The notes under the pieces were generated by a model. That model searched no databases. It saw nothing but the letters and a program-made list of their open reading frames with translations, and was not told the DNA's origin. From an uncultured Nitrospira sp. (GTDB lineage: Bacteria; Nitrospirota; Nitrospiria; Nitrospirales; UBA8639), in NCBI GenBank assembly GCA_902500695.1, contig CABVRQ010000033.1, positions 1-44,211 of the forward strand: a stretch of 44,211 nucleotides of DNA, written 5' to 3'. A program made the translations under genes and the position numbers. Positions 1 to 8,825 of this stretch are shown here, in pieces. How positions within the stretch are numbered: position 1 is the stretch's first letter; each line of letters begins with the position of its first letter.

Positions 1-1
1 A

Positions 2-511
2 CAAGAGATTGTGACGCTTAAAGCCGGAACTTTTACCGTTGTTCAGCCGGAAATTCATTCCTACTTTCCCAAAGAAGCCGGCTTGGATGAGGTCGTGACT
101 ATTACCGGCAAAGGATTCGGTGAATTCCTCAAAATTTCAGAAGCAACTCGCTTATCACTCAACCAGGATGCTCATGACTGGAAAATCTACGACCTAGGGC
201 AAGATGTATCTCGTAGTGAGGTTTTGGTGAGCGGCGTTGCCACGCACATCGAGACATGGACCGATACCCAGATCACGATCCGTGTCCCTCGCCGGCCGGC
301 TTATGGTTTTGGAAATCCAAAGGGTTTTAACGACGATCTGAGCAAAGGGGAACTGATTCTGAAACGAGGGTCATGGGATATGCTCGATACCGGCGAATGT
401 TGTACGCCTAAAAAGTATATTTCGATCGTTGCTGGGCCATTTTCGATTTTGCAGAGAGGCCTTCCTAACAAGGATTATTGGAAGGAAAAGGGCGAGCGCA
501 GAAATGACTAA
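2..511 (+). CDS. IPT/TIG-domain surface protein, 3' part (cut by window edge)
   Basis: The frame is open to the left edge (codons before the first GTG at 11 read on without a stop), so this is most likely the C-terminal 169 residues of a longer protein. It opens with the pattern of an IPT/TIG immunoglobulin-like domain: a P-x-I-x-x-x-x-P start, a V-T-I-T-G-x-G-F-G strand about 20 residues later, and a closing W-x-D-T-Q-I-T-I-x-V-P strand. Such domains occur in exported or surface-attached proteins. The C-terminal tail is basic and hydrophilic. The stop overlaps the start region of the next gene (ATG at 504), so the two genes are probably cotranscribed. The function of the whole protein cannot be told from this fragment. 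Confidence 0.7.
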   Translation, partial: QEIVTLKAGTFTVVQPEIHSYFPKEAGLDEVVTITGKGFGEFLKISEATRLSLNQDAHDWKIYDLGQDVSRSEVLVSGVATHIETWTDTQITIRVPRRPAYGFGNPKGFNDDLSKGELILKRGSWDMLDTGECCTPKKYISIVAGPFSILQRGLPNKDYWKEKGERRND

Positions 512-1541
512 TGGCATAACTTGGAATCATGATCTTATGAAAACTTTCCATTCGTGGGACCACAAGGTGAAAGGTCTGTGTGTGTTGGGAGCCCTTGCGA
601 GTTTAGGCTTTTTTGTAAATCCTCAACCAGCCTTTCCTCAAGCAACTCCGTCTGCTCTCTCACTTCAAGCCAGTCCTACCAAGGTGACGTTTCTTGGTGT
701 GCATTTCCTGAACGCCCGCAAGGGCTGGATCGTTGGAGCAGGTGGGACCGTTCTCGATACCGACGATGGCGGAGCCTCATGGAAGTCGAGCCCACGCCGG
801 ACCAACGCATTATTGACGGCGGTGACATTTGCGGATGTGATGCATGGATGGATTCTTGGACAAAACGGAACGGTGTTGCATACTGTCGACGGTGGCAAGC
901 AGTGGGTTCCACAGGATAGTGGGACAAATGGAACGCTTTACGCGGCTGATTTTCTTACAACCGATCATGGGTGGGTCGTTGGTTCCCGCGGGGTAATTCT
1001 GCACACGGAAGACGGGGGAGAGAGCTGGGCTGATCAAGTCAGTGGGACGACAGCAGATCTCTTCGGCGTCCATTTTCTGAATGAAAAACGGGGATGGGCC
1101 GTGGGTGCCCTTGGTGTCATATTGGCAACTACTGACGGGGGAAAGAGTTGGGGGCTCCAGACCACCAATAATCCCGCAACATTCTTTGATATTGTGTTTA
1201 CAGATAATGTGGCGGGATGGGCTGTTGGGACGCAGGGAGCTATCTTCCAAACGTTGAATGGAGGGGAAGTATGGGTGGATCACACTCGATCCTGTGGAAG
1301 TCCATGCATTAAGCCGGCTGATTTGGTCAATATTCAGTTTTTGAATTCACTGGTTGGTCGCATTGTTGGTGAGCGTGGGACGATTTTAGAGACTCAAGAT
1401 GCTGGATTTACCTGGCAGGAAATCGAACCATTAAACTCTGAAACCCTTTATGCCCAATCGTTTCCTGACCCTTCTCATGGGTTTGCGGTGGGAGACCATG
1501 GGACGATAATTCATTTTGAAACCGCCACACCACAACCCTAA
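504..1541 (+). CDS. Exported YCF48-like seven-repeat beta-propeller protein
   Basis: 345 residues from ATG 504; an in-frame ATG at 537 would give a more typical signal peptide start. A hydrophobic stretch (LCVLGALASLGFF) followed by an A-x-A-like region predicts Sec export. The mature part carries seven copies of a G-W-x-V-G-x-x-G-x-I-L-x-T-x-D-G-G-x-x-W motif, the signature of YCF48/HCF136 and BNR-type propellers; the last two copies are degenerate. In plants and cyanobacteria this fold helps assemble photosystem II, but in non-phototrophs these are generic exported or surface propellers, so no photosynthetic role is implied. It overlaps the upstream TIG-domain gene by 8 bases, suggesting the two exported proteins are made together. 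Confidence 0.85.
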   Translation: MTNGITWNHDLMKTFHSWDHKVKGLCVLGALASLGFFVNPQPAFPQATPSALSLQASPTKVTFLGVHFLNARKGWIVGAGGTVLDTDDGGASWKSSPRRTNALLTAVTFADVMHGWILGQNGTVLHTVDGGKQWVPQDSGTNGTLYAADFLTTDHGWVVGSRGVILHTEDGGESWADQVSGTTADLFGVHFLNEKRGWAVGALGVILATTDGGKSWGLQTTNNPATFFDIVFTDNVAGWAVGTQGAIFQTLNGGEVWVDHTRSCGSPCIKPADLVNIQFLNSLVGRIVGERGTILETQDAGFTWQEIEPLNSETLYAQSFPDPSHGFAVGDHGTIIHFETATPQP

Positions 1542-1565
1542 ATGTGGGCCCATCCGTCGTTGGTA

Positions 1566-2300
1566 TCAGAGATAATTGAGTCTGGCCTGGAGAATGGCCA
1601 ATGAAGCCAGGCTAGCAGTTTCTGCTCTCAAAACTCCCTTCCCTAACGTGGCAAAAACTACATTTAGAGATTGTGCCGCATGCCGTTCCTCTTTCGTCCA
1701 ACCGCCTTCTGGGCCGATGAAAACAGTGATTCCGCCTTGAATCTCCGATGGTAATGGTATTTTTGAAAGAGAAACGTTCTCCTGCCGTTCAGCTAACATG
1801 ATTGGTAACCCTCCATTTTCCCGCTGCAAAAATTTCTGAAATGTTTGAATGGGAAGTATGGTTGGCATGCTCCATCGCTCACTTTGTTGCGCTGCTTCCA
1901 AGGCAATTCGATCCCATCTTTCCTGAAATTTGGCTGCGTGTATTGGCGACACTCGAGGAATGATCCTCTCTGTCACGAGTGGCGCAATCGTATTGACTCC
2001 GAGTTCCGTCGCTTTTTGGATAACCCAGGCCATTTTCTCTCCTTTTAAAAGAGCTTGAGCCAAGGTAATGGGCGGAGTAGAAGATGGTGGGGATTTTTCA
2101 ATGCTCCGAACATTGGCATAGATAGCCTGTTTGGTTATCTGATGGATGATTGTATGGTACCGTCGACCTCTATCATCATTGAGAATCAGCAGGTCTCCAG
2201 GTCTCGTTCGTAAACTTTTTGATAGATGAGTGAATAAAGGGTCGCCTATCATGACCATTTCATCCTCAACCTGTGTTGAATGGATGAAGTAAACTGGCAT
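1566..2300 (-). CDS. rsmE: 16S rRNA (uracil(1498)-N3)-methyltransferase RsmE
   Basis: 244 residues with ATG at 2300, chosen because RsmE proteins begin with a short M-P-x-x-F/Y-x-x strand; the open frame extends upstream into dnaJ, but that extension looks non-homologous. RsmE methylates N3 of U1498 in 16S rRNA using S-adenosylmethionine. Visible family marks are an N-terminal PUA-like domain (H-L-S-K-S-L-R-T-R-P-G-D), the segment Q-A-L-L-K-G-E-K-M-A-W-V-I-Q-K-A-T-E-L-G-V, and the SPOUT knot signature F-I-G-P-E-G-G-W followed by L-G-K-G-V-L-R-A-E-T-A. It lies 40 bases downstream of dnaJ; a dnaJ-rsmE neighbourhood is common in bacteria. No strong Shine-Dalgarno precedes the start, so translation may depend on the upstream gene. 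Confidence 0.93.
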   Translation of the reverse strand: MPVYFIHSTQVEDEMVMIGDPLFTHLSKSLRTRPGDLLILNDDRGRRYHTIIHQITKQAIYANVRSIEKSPPSSTPPITLAQALLKGEKMAWVIQKATELGVNTIAPLVTERIIPRVSPIHAAKFQERWDRIALEAAQQSERWSMPTILPIQTFQKFLQRENGGLPIMLAERQENVSLSKIPLPSEIQGGITVFIGPEGGWTKEERHAAQSLNVVFATLGKGVLRAETASLASLAILQARLNYL

Positions 2301-2340
2301 ATGTTTTAGTCGTAATGGGGGGAGGAAAAGGGCAGGAAGG

Positions 2341-3465
2341 TTAATCGAACATATTCTTAACTTTATCGAACAGGCCTTCTCCTTGTGCGTCCGTAGAAAT
2401 CCCGCACTCCTCCGCATAGGCGGTAAGGAGTTCGTGTTGCTTTGGAGTCAGTTTGGTAGGAATTTCAATTTTAGTCCGAATCAGTTGATCCCCACGATTT
2501 TGGGATTTAAGCCCAGGGGCGCCTAAACCTTTAAGGCGGAGAATTTGATCATGTTGGGTTCCTCCAGGAATCTTCACCATAGTGGTTCCATTTAATGTTG
2601 GGACTTCAACTTTTCCTCCAAGAGTCGCTGTGACGAAATCCAAGCGTAAGTCATAAAGGATCTCTTGGCCTTTCCGTTGAAAGTGTGGATGTGGCCTTAC
2701 ATTGAGTGCCACATACAAATCCCCAGGGGGGCCGCCATTCATCCCATGCTCCCCTTCGTGGGAAAGGCGAAGTCTCATGCCTGTTTCGACCCCAGCTGGA
2801 ATGGTCACCGCCAAGAGCCGTTCCTTGTGAACGCGTCTTTGCCCCCTACAGGTTTTGCATGGGTCGGCAATAACCTGTCCTGATCCTTGGCATTGCCCAC
2901 AGGTCCGATTGATGGTGAAAAATCCTTGTTGCAAGCGAATTTGTCCAGCCCCACGGCATGCAGAACAGGGTTTGACGGCTTGATCAGATTTCGCGCCGGT
3001 TCCATGGCAGGTTTCACAGACTTCCCAACGAGGAATCTTGAGTTTGGCTTCCTTGCCATTGATGGCCTCTTCAAAAGAGATCTCTAGGTTATATTGAAGA
3101 TCATTGCCTTGTTCGGCACGATTTTGACCTCTGCCACCACCGAAGAAATCTTCAAAAATATCTCCAAACACATCTCCAAAGCCGCCTCCCCCAAACCCGA
3201 ATCCGTCGGCTCCTCCTCCTTGGCCAGCCGCTGCGTGTCCGAACATGTCGTACTTTTTTCGGCGATCCGAATCGCTGAGCACTTCATAGGCCTCTCCGGC
3301 TTCCTTGAACTTTTCTTCGGCTGTTTTTTTATGATTTGGGTCGGCATGCAAATCCGGGTGGTGTTGCCTGGCCAGCTTTCTAAAGCCTTTTTTAATCTCC
3401 TCTTCCGAGGCATTGCGGTCCACCCCGAGAATTTCGTAATAATCTCGTTTTCCGGTCTGTGCCAT
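2341..3465 (-). CDS. dnaJ: Chaperone protein DnaJ (Hsp40)
   Basis: 374 residues, the usual DnaJ length. It stimulates the DnaK ATPase and delivers unfolded substrates. Domain order is complete: J domain (residues about 8-75, with H36-P37-D38), a Gly/Phe-rich linker containing repeated GFGGGG units, a zinc-binding region with four C-x2-C-x-G-x-G-type repeats, then the C-terminal substrate-binding domains. The fourth repeat is slightly degenerate (C-K-T-C-R-G-Q). The gene follows dnaK after 75 bases on the same strand and precedes rsmE. Only a weak ribosome binding site is visible before the ATG. Confidence 0.97.
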   Translation of the reverse strand: MAQTGKRDYYEILGVDRNASEEEIKKGFRKLARQHHPDLHADPNHKKTAEEKFKEAGEAYEVLSDSDRRKKYDMFGHAAAGQGGGADGFGFGGGGFGDVFGDIFEDFFGGGRGQNRAEQGNDLQYNLEISFEEAINGKEAKLKIPRWEVCETCHGTGAKSDQAVKPCSACRGAGQIRLQQGFFTINRTCGQCQGSGQVIADPCKTCRGQRRVHKERLLAVTIPAGVETGMRLRLSHEGEHGMNGGPPGDLYVALNVRPHPHFQRKGQEILYDLRLDFVTATLGGKVEVPTLNGTTMVKIPGGTQHDQILRLKGLGAPGLKSQNRGDQLIRTKIEIPTKLTPKQHELLTAYAEECGISTDAQGEGLFDKVKNMFD

Positions 3466-3540
3466 CAGCGTTATCCAACCAAGGATGGAAAAATTTGCCA
3501 GTAATGTATGAGCATGCGCATCAGTCTGCTCGAAGAATTT

Positions 3541-5472
3541 TTAATTCTTGCCTTTATCAACTTCTTCAAATTCGGCATCTACAACTTTTTCCTCATTACC
3601 AGCGCCTTCACCACCAGAGGTTCCAGGGCCGTCTTCCGGCCCGGTTCCACCTGACGAGGCGTCAGTGGAGGCCTTCTTATACATTTCTTCGGCTAATTTA
3701 TGTGAGGCTGTGGTGAGGCTTTGCATGGCGGTTTTAATCGCTTCCAGGTCGGTTTCCTCCATGGCTTTACGGAGTGCGTCCACTGCCCCTGTGATGTTTG
3801 ATTTCTCCGACTCCTCAATCTTGTCTCCATGTTCACTTAAATTCTTTTCTGTACTATAAATAAGAGTATCGGCCTGATTTTTGACTTCGACCAATTCCCG
3901 TTTCTTTTTGTCTTCTTCGGTATGACTTTGAGCTTCCTTAACGAGACGCTCAACTTCTTCCTTACTTAATCCACTAGATGCCGTGATCTTGATCGATTGT
4001 TCTTTCTGTGTCGCCATATCTTTGGCTGAGACATGCACAATTCCATTTGCGTCAATGTCAAAGGTGACTTCAACTTGCGGAACACCTCTTGGAGCCATAG
4101 GAAGCCCCACTAAATCAAACTGTCCCAATAGCTTATTGTCATTGGCCATTTCCCGCTCACCTTGGAAGACTCTTATGGTCACAGCAGTTTGGTTGTCGGC
4201 TGCGGTGGAAAAAATTTGGCTTTTTTTGGTGGGTATTGTGGTATTGCGTTCGATGAGTTTCGTGAAGATTCCACCTAATGTTTCAATGCCGAGTGAAAGC
4301 GGGGTGACATCCAGCAACAGGACATCTTTGACATCTCCTTTCAAGACACCACCTTGAATGGCCGCACCGATTGCGACCACTTCATCGGGATTCACACCAC
4401 GATGGGGTTCTTTCCCGAAAAATTGCTTGACCCGTTCAATGACTTTTGGCATCCGAGTCATCCCACCCACCAAGACGATTTCATTGATGTCGCTGGTGGT
4501 CATGTCAGCATCGGCAAGAGCTTTTTTGCAGGGTTCCATTGTCCGCTCAATTAAATCATTCACCAGTTGCTCGTATTTTGATCTGGTGAGTTTAAGCACC
4601 AAGTGTTTTGGTCCACTGGCATCCGCGGTAATGAAGGGTAAATTGATTTCGGTTTCTTGGGAAGAGGAGAGTTCAATTTTTGCCCGTTCGGCTGCTTCTT
4701 TAAGTCGTTGAAGGGCCATTCGATCATTGCGTAAATCTATTCCCTGATCTTTTTTGAATTCTTCAACCAACCAATCCATCACGCGAAGGTCAAAGTCGTC
4801 TCCGCCCAAAAATGTATCACCATTAGTGGATTTGACTTCAAAGACGCCTTCTCCGATTTCTAGGATTGAAACGTCAAAGGTTCCACCACCTAGATCGTAG
4901 ACAGCAATACGTTCATCTTTTTTCTTATCGAGTCCATAGGCGAGTGACGCTGCCGTCGGCTCATTAATGATGCGCAAGACATTTAATCCCGCGATCTTTC
5001 CTGCGTCCTTGGTGGCTTGCCGTTGGCTATCATCAAAATAGGCGGGAACCGTTATGACAGCATCTGTCACCTTTTCCCCTAAATAATCTTCAGCCGTTTG
5101 TTTCATTTTTTGGAGGATCATGGCTGAAACTTCTGCTGGACTATAGCTTTTTCCTCTGATGATGACGTGGGCATCCCCATTAGGGCCTTCCGCTGTTTTA
5201 TAGGAGAGCCGTGTTGCTGCATTTTTGACTTCAGGGGAAGAATGCTTTCTCCCCATCAGGCGCTTTACCGAGTAAATAGTGTTTTCTGGGTTGGTAATGG
5301 CTTGCCGTTTGGCAATCTGTCCGACCAATCGTTCGTCTTTGTCGGTCAAGGCCACGACCGATGGTGTGGTCCGTCCGCCTTCTGAGTTGGCGATGACCGT
5401 TGGGTCTCCCCCACTCATCACCGCAACGCAAGAATTTGTTGTTCCTAAGTCAATCCCAATAATTTTGCTCAT
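3541..5472 (-). CDS. dnaK: Molecular chaperone DnaK (Hsp70)
   Basis: 643 residues beginning with the Hsp70 signature I-G-I-D-L-G-T-T-N-S. The nucleotide-binding domain shows the second (Y-D-L-G-G-G-T-F-D) and third (V-L-V-G-G-M-T-R-M-P) signatures; the substrate-binding domain and helical lid follow, and the C-terminus ends in a Gly-rich linker plus the acidic V-D-A-E-F-E-E-V tail typical of bacterial DnaK. The start codon overlaps the grpE stop in an ATGA arrangement, so translation is coupled, and a good GGGAGGA ribosome binding site lies inside the end of grpE. ATP-driven folding chaperone, cytoplasmic, working with GrpE and DnaJ encoded alongside. Confidence 0.98.
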   Translation of the reverse strand: MSKIIGIDLGTTNSCVAVMSGGDPTVIANSEGGRTTPSVVALTDKDERLVGQIAKRQAITNPENTIYSVKRLMGRKHSSPEVKNAATRLSYKTAEGPNGDAHVIIRGKSYSPAEVSAMILQKMKQTAEDYLGEKVTDAVITVPAYFDDSQRQATKDAGKIAGLNVLRIINEPTAASLAYGLDKKKDERIAVYDLGGGTFDVSILEIGEGVFEVKSTNGDTFLGGDDFDLRVMDWLVEEFKKDQGIDLRNDRMALQRLKEAAERAKIELSSSQETEINLPFITADASGPKHLVLKLTRSKYEQLVNDLIERTMEPCKKALADADMTTSDINEIVLVGGMTRMPKVIERVKQFFGKEPHRGVNPDEVVAIGAAIQGGVLKGDVKDVLLLDVTPLSLGIETLGGIFTKLIERNTTIPTKKSQIFSTAADNQTAVTIRVFQGEREMANDNKLLGQFDLVGLPMAPRGVPQVEVTFDIDANGIVHVSAKDMATQKEQSIKITASSGLSKEEVERLVKEAQSHTEEDKKKRELVEVKNQADTLIYSTEKNLSEHGDKIEESEKSNITGAVDALRKAMEETDLEAIKTAMQSLTTASHKLAEEMYKKASTDASSGGTGPEDGPGTSGGEGAGNEEKVVDAEFEEVDKGKN

Positions 5473-6131
5473 ACGTGTATTCCTCCCTCTTCACCAGATT
5501 CTTCAGTAGAACACGGTTCTGCCATTTCTGATTTTTCTTTCGCTACGCTTACCATTGCCGGGCGTAAAATGCGGTCGTGCAATAAATATCCTTTTTGAAA
5601 TTCTTCGATGACCGTGTTTGGATCCACACCTTCAGATTCCACCTGGGCCACTGCTTGATGGATAGCAGGATCAAAAGAGTTTCCCGTGGTGGATAGTTGT
5701 CGAACGCCAACTTTACCCACGGTTTCCAGGAATTGTTTATGGGTAAGCTCTACCCCCTCCAGTAATGGGCCGCTGGTTCCTGCATCTTTTGCGCACTGTA
5801 TGGCTCGCTCAAGATTATCTATAATAGGAAGCAAATTTTTTAGTAACGATTCACTGCCAAATCGAATAGAATCGCTCTGATCCCGCTGGGCGCGACGTTT
5901 GTAGTTTTCAAATTCTGCAGCCAGACGCAGGTATTTATCTTGGGAAATTTGGAGTTCTTCTTCTGGCGTTCCGTCACACTCAGAAGTATTTCCTGTTGTG
6001 TCCTCTGTTGAATGTTCTTGAGGACCGACTTCTTCTGCAGTCGCTTCTTCAGTAGTTTCCTCATTGGAGAACATGGATTTACCTTTTCCCGTTTGTTGCG
6101 TCATGAATGACCAATAAGAAGAGAGAGACAT
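5469..6131 (-). CDS. grpE: Nucleotide exchange factor GrpE
   Basis: 220 residues from the first ATG; in-frame ATGs at 6104 and 6074 are also possible, and the 6074 start has the better purine-rich upstream sequence (AAAAGG) and would give 201 residues. An acidic, Glu/Thr-rich N-terminus leads into the coiled-coil dimerisation region (L-R-L-A-A-E-F-E-N-Y-K-R-R) and the C-terminal beta domain with V-A-Q-V-E-S-E-G-V-D-P-N-T-V and the family's K-G-Y-L-L-H-D-R-I-L-R-P-A-M-V pattern. It releases ADP from DnaK. It is the first gene of the chaperone block; no hrcA repressor gene precedes it here, coaX does. Confidence 0.96.
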   Translation of the reverse strand: MSLSSYWSFMTQQTGKGKSMFSNEETTEEATAEEVGPQEHSTEDTTGNTSECDGTPEEELQISQDKYLRLAAEFENYKRRAQRDQSDSIRFGSESLLKNLLPIIDNLERAIQCAKDAGTSGPLLEGVELTHKQFLETVGKVGVRQLSTTGNSFDPAIHQAVAQVESEGVDPNTVIEEFQKGYLLHDRILRPAMVSVAKEKSEMAEPCSTEESGEEGGIHV

Positions 6132-6151
6132 TTCAAGTTACTTATCAAAGT

Positions 6152-6179
6152 TAGATAGTCACTTCCTCTGGCAAGTCAA
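6152..6179 (-). promoter_or_regulatory. Candidate sigma-70-type promoter for grpE-dnaK-dnaJ
   Basis: On the minus strand the coaX-grpE gap reads TTGACT (6179-6174), 16 bases, then TATCTA (6157-6152), about 20 bases before the first grpE ATG. The -35 is a 5/6 match; the -10 is poorer. No CIRCE element (TTAGCACTC-N9-GAGTGCTAA) is present in this gap. Sequence-only prediction. Confidence 0.35.
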
Positions 6180-6242
6180 CCCATCCTCTTAAATTTCTTA
6201 TGATTTTTGGTTAACAAAAAAAATAGACGATATCGAAAAAAG

Positions 6243-7019
6243 TTATCCACAGGAAAGGGTCATGCGATCATAAAGGAGCTTTAACCCCTCTAATGTCAGG
6301 TTTGGTCTAACCTCCTGAATTGTGCGAGAAATTGGAACAATCGTTTGAGCCAGTCCACCTGTTGCGATGACAAGTGCCGAATCTCCGATTTCCTGTTGTA
6401 TTCTCCTCACGATTTCATCAACCAATCCAGCATATCCATACATGATTCCTGCCTGCATGCTGGAGGTTGTGTCTTTGCCAATTACGGAGGTCGGAACAGC
6501 CAGATCAACTTTCGGAAGCTTGGCTGTTTTTGTGTGAAGAGTATCTGCTGCGCTTTTTAAGCCAGGGGCAATGGTTCCACCTAGGTACTCGCCAAGTTTG
6601 GTGACGATACAAAATGTGGTGGCGGTCCCAAAGTCTACAATAATCAGATATCGTCGATAGCGGGCAAAGGCCGCAGCCGCATTGACGAGACGGTCTGTCC
6701 CAATTTCATCGGGATTACTGTATTGGAGGATGAGCCCATGAGGACATGCGCTCGTGACGATAAGGGGTTGTTGGCCGAGTAATGATTGGGCCAACATGTC
6801 AAAAATATGCGTGAGAGGGGGGACCACACTCGTGACAATACAGCCTGAAATATTTTCTGGCAGGATTTTATGAAATTGAAGGAGCGAGCGAAGAACAATG
6901 CTGTATTCATCAGGGGTCTTGGAATGGTCGGTGGATAAGCGCCAGTGTGAGATCAGCATGCTGTCTTGAAAAATGCCACAGACAATATGTGAGTTACCAA
7001 TGTCGATGGCTAAAAGCAT
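6243..7019 (-). CDS. coaX: Type III pantothenate kinase CoaX
   Basis: 258 residues; first step of coenzyme A synthesis, phosphorylating pantothenate with ATP and a monovalent cation. The N-terminal phosphate-binding strand M-L-L-A-I-D-I-G-N-S-H is the CoaX signature. Further family marks are the N-P-D-E-I-G-T-D-R-L-V-N-A segment and the D-F-G-T-A-T-T-F ATPase motif followed by G-G-T-I-A-P-G-L. A GAGGAG ribosome binding site lies about 10 bases before the ATG. It sits 39 bases after birA; the birA-coaX order is common because many bacteria place these two cofactor genes together. Confidence 0.95.
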   Translation of the reverse strand: MLLAIDIGNSHIVCGIFQDSMLISHWRLSTDHSKTPDEYSIVLRSLLQFHKILPENISGCIVTSVVPPLTHIFDMLAQSLLGQQPLIVTSACPHGLILQYSNPDEIGTDRLVNAAAAFARYRRYLIIVDFGTATTFCIVTKLGEYLGGTIAPGLKSAADTLHTKTAKLPKVDLAVPTSVIGKDTTSSMQAGIMYGYAGLVDEIVRRIQQEIGDSALVIATGGLAQTIVPISRTIQEVRPNLTLEGLKLLYDRMTLSCG

Positions 7020-7058
7020 AAAAAAGGCACTCCTCTTAAGCCATCCTTCAGAGATGGG

Positions 7059-7883
7059 TCATTTTGGGGCGGTTGTGCGTAGATGAAAGATTTCCCCTGA
7101 ATGAATATCTCGCATCCTAGTCGATTGTTTGTTTGGGTCGGAAGGGGATGGGATGACTTGAAGTTGGCCATGTTCTCCTATGGAATGGGCCAGTCCCTGT
7201 AGTTGGCTTCCATCGGGGAACTGAACCTGAATCGTCTGTCCAATGGTGGCACACCAATGTGTGTATTCTACAAGTAAAGATTGAGGACCATTGGAACTCA
7301 GGTTTTCCCAATTTTCTTCCAAGGATGTGATCACTTTGATGATCAGTGCTTCTCTATCCAGAGGGCAATGACATTGGATATGCAGAGAAGTCGCGCTGGC
7401 TTGAAGCGCTGATGGGAATTCGGATTGAGTAATGTTAACGTTAATCCCGAATCCGATCACCACGCATGTCTGGTGCCCTGAATTCCGAAAGGAATCACAT
7501 AACACGCCCCCAAGTTTACGTCCTCCTATTAATAAGTCATTGGGCCACTTGAGATCGATACGAATTCCTGTCTGTTGTTCAAGTGCCTGGGCAATGGCCA
7601 CCCCGGCCATGTGGGGAATCCATCCTAAATATTGAATAGTTGTTTCAGGAACCAAAAGGAGAGATCCGTAAATATTGGCCTTGCCTGGTGAAAACCAAGA
7701 CCGATCTAGTCGACCTCGCCCCGCGGTTTGTCTGTCGGCCAGAACGACGGTTCCAGAAAGTGCCTGGTCCTTGGCCCTTTCCATGGCAAACGCATTGGTT
7801 GAGCCTAACTCGTCAAAAATATACAGGGTCTCGCCAATTTTTTTTAAGGGAAGAAGGGCGGCTAGTTTTTTGGAGGATAACAC
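7059..7883 (-). CDS. birA: Biotin--[acetyl-CoA-carboxylase] ligase BirA (short, no DNA-binding domain)
   Basis: 274 residues from a GTG start. It activates biotin as biotinyl-AMP and transfers it to the lysine of the biotin carboxyl carrier protein. The glycine-rich adenylate-binding motif G-R-G-R-L-D-R-S-W (residues 55-63) and the catalytic K-W-P-N-D-L-L-I segment are present, followed by the small C-terminal SH3-like domain. Residues before the catalytic core are too few for the winged-helix repressor domain of E. coli BirA, so this is a group I ligase that should not act as the biotin-operon repressor. It lies 27 bases downstream of nadC. Confidence 0.93.
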   Translation of the reverse strand: MLSSKKLAALLPLKKIGETLYIFDELGSTNAFAMERAKDQALSGTVVLADRQTAGRGRLDRSWFSPGKANIYGSLLLVPETTIQYLGWIPHMAGVAIAQALEQQTGIRIDLKWPNDLLIGGRKLGGVLCDSFRNSGHQTCVVIGFGINVNITQSEFPSALQASATSLHIQCHCPLDREALIIKVITSLEENWENLSSNGPQSLLVEYTHWCATIGQTIQVQFPDGSQLQGLAHSIGEHGQLQVIPSPSDPNKQSTRMRDIHSGEIFHLRTTAPK

Positions 7884-7910
7884 GGATAAGGCAGGGGGTT
7901 AGAGTAAAAG

Positions 7911-8825
7911 TCAGGCTCGGTATTTTCGCTTTTGAGGACCTGTTTTGGTTTGGAGCGGAGCGATGTCCATCGATAGGTCCATGGACGGGGCGGAATGTGT
8001 GAGTGCCCCAATCGAGATGAAATCCGGTCCGGCTTCTGCCATATCTCGAACATTGTCCAAGGTCATGCCTCCTGATACTTCCACCAAGGCCTGCTTTTGA
8101 ATGATGTCTATGGCCTGTCTGACATGATCGGGGGTCATGTTATCCAATAAAAGGACATCGGCTTTTCCCTTCAAGGCCTGTCGGACCTGAGCAATCGTTT
8201 CGACTTCCACGCAAATTCGAAGGCCATGCGGGGCATGTTGCCTGGCCCATAGACAAGTCTGGGTGATGTTCATCCGTTGGGATGCCATAACCATCAAGTG
8301 GTTATCTTTAATGAGCATGCCATCATGGAGGGAGAAGCGATGATTTTTTCCCCCGCCAAGGCGGACGGCCCATTTTTCTAAGGCCCGGAGTCCCGGGGTG
8401 GTTTTCCGTGTGTCCACTATTGCGACCGGATAATCGCGAACAGCCTCGCAGAACTGATGGGTGAGCGTGCTGATCCCCGAAAGCCGTTGGAGGAAGTTCA
8501 AGGCGATACGTTCGCCCTGAAGGAGGGATTGCGCCTTCCCTTTTATGCTGAGGATCGTGGTTGACGGGCGCACCATGGTTCCATCGTCAGTATGAGTGGT
8601 AAGTTCAATGGAGGAATCGACTGCATGAAATACCTGTCTGGCAACGGCCACGCCTGCCACGATCATGTGGCCTTTCGCTTTGATTTCGGCGCGAGCTAAC
8701 AGGGTTGGTGGAATGAGAAGGGTCGAGGTCAGGTCTCCGTAGGCAAGGTCTTCTTCCAGGGCAGCGCTGATTACGCGCCGCATAGCGGAAAGAGGAGGAG
8801 GCGAGGCGAAAGCAGGTACACCCAT
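7911..8825 (-). CDS. nadC: Nicotinate-nucleotide pyrophosphorylase (quinolinate phosphoribosyltransferase)
   Basis: 304 residues. It converts quinolinate and PRPP to nicotinate mononucleotide in de novo NAD synthesis. Recognisable segments are A-L-E-E-D-L-A-Y-G-D-L-T-S near the N-terminus, L-N-F-L-Q-R-L-S-G-I-S-T, the substrate-binding V-D-T-R-K-T-T-P-G-L-R, and K-D-N-H-L with the barrel strands V-E-V-E-T and L-L-D-N-M. The ATG overlaps the valS stop by one base (TGATG), so translation is coupled to valS. A pairing of valS with nadC is not a pathway link; it reflects the housekeeping operon. Confidence 0.95.
   Translation of the reverse strand: MGVPAFASPPPLSAMRRVISAALEEDLAYGDLTSTLLIPPTLLARAEIKAKGHMIVAGVAVARQVFHAVDSSIELTTHTDDGTMVRPSTTILSIKGKAQSLLQGERIALNFLQRLSGISTLTHQFCEAVRDYPVAIVDTRKTTPGLRALEKWAVRLGGGKNHRFSLHDGMLIKDNHLMVMASQRMNITQTCLWARQHAPHGLRICVEVETIAQVRQALKGKADVLLLDNMTPDHVRQAIDIIQKQALVEVSGGMTLDNVRDMAEAGPDFISIGALTHSAPSMDLSMDIAPLQTKTGPQKRKYRA

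Noticed and set aside
6132..6242. CIRCE element in front of the chaperone genes
   Set aside because: No TTAGCACTC/GAGTGCTAA inverted repeat present.
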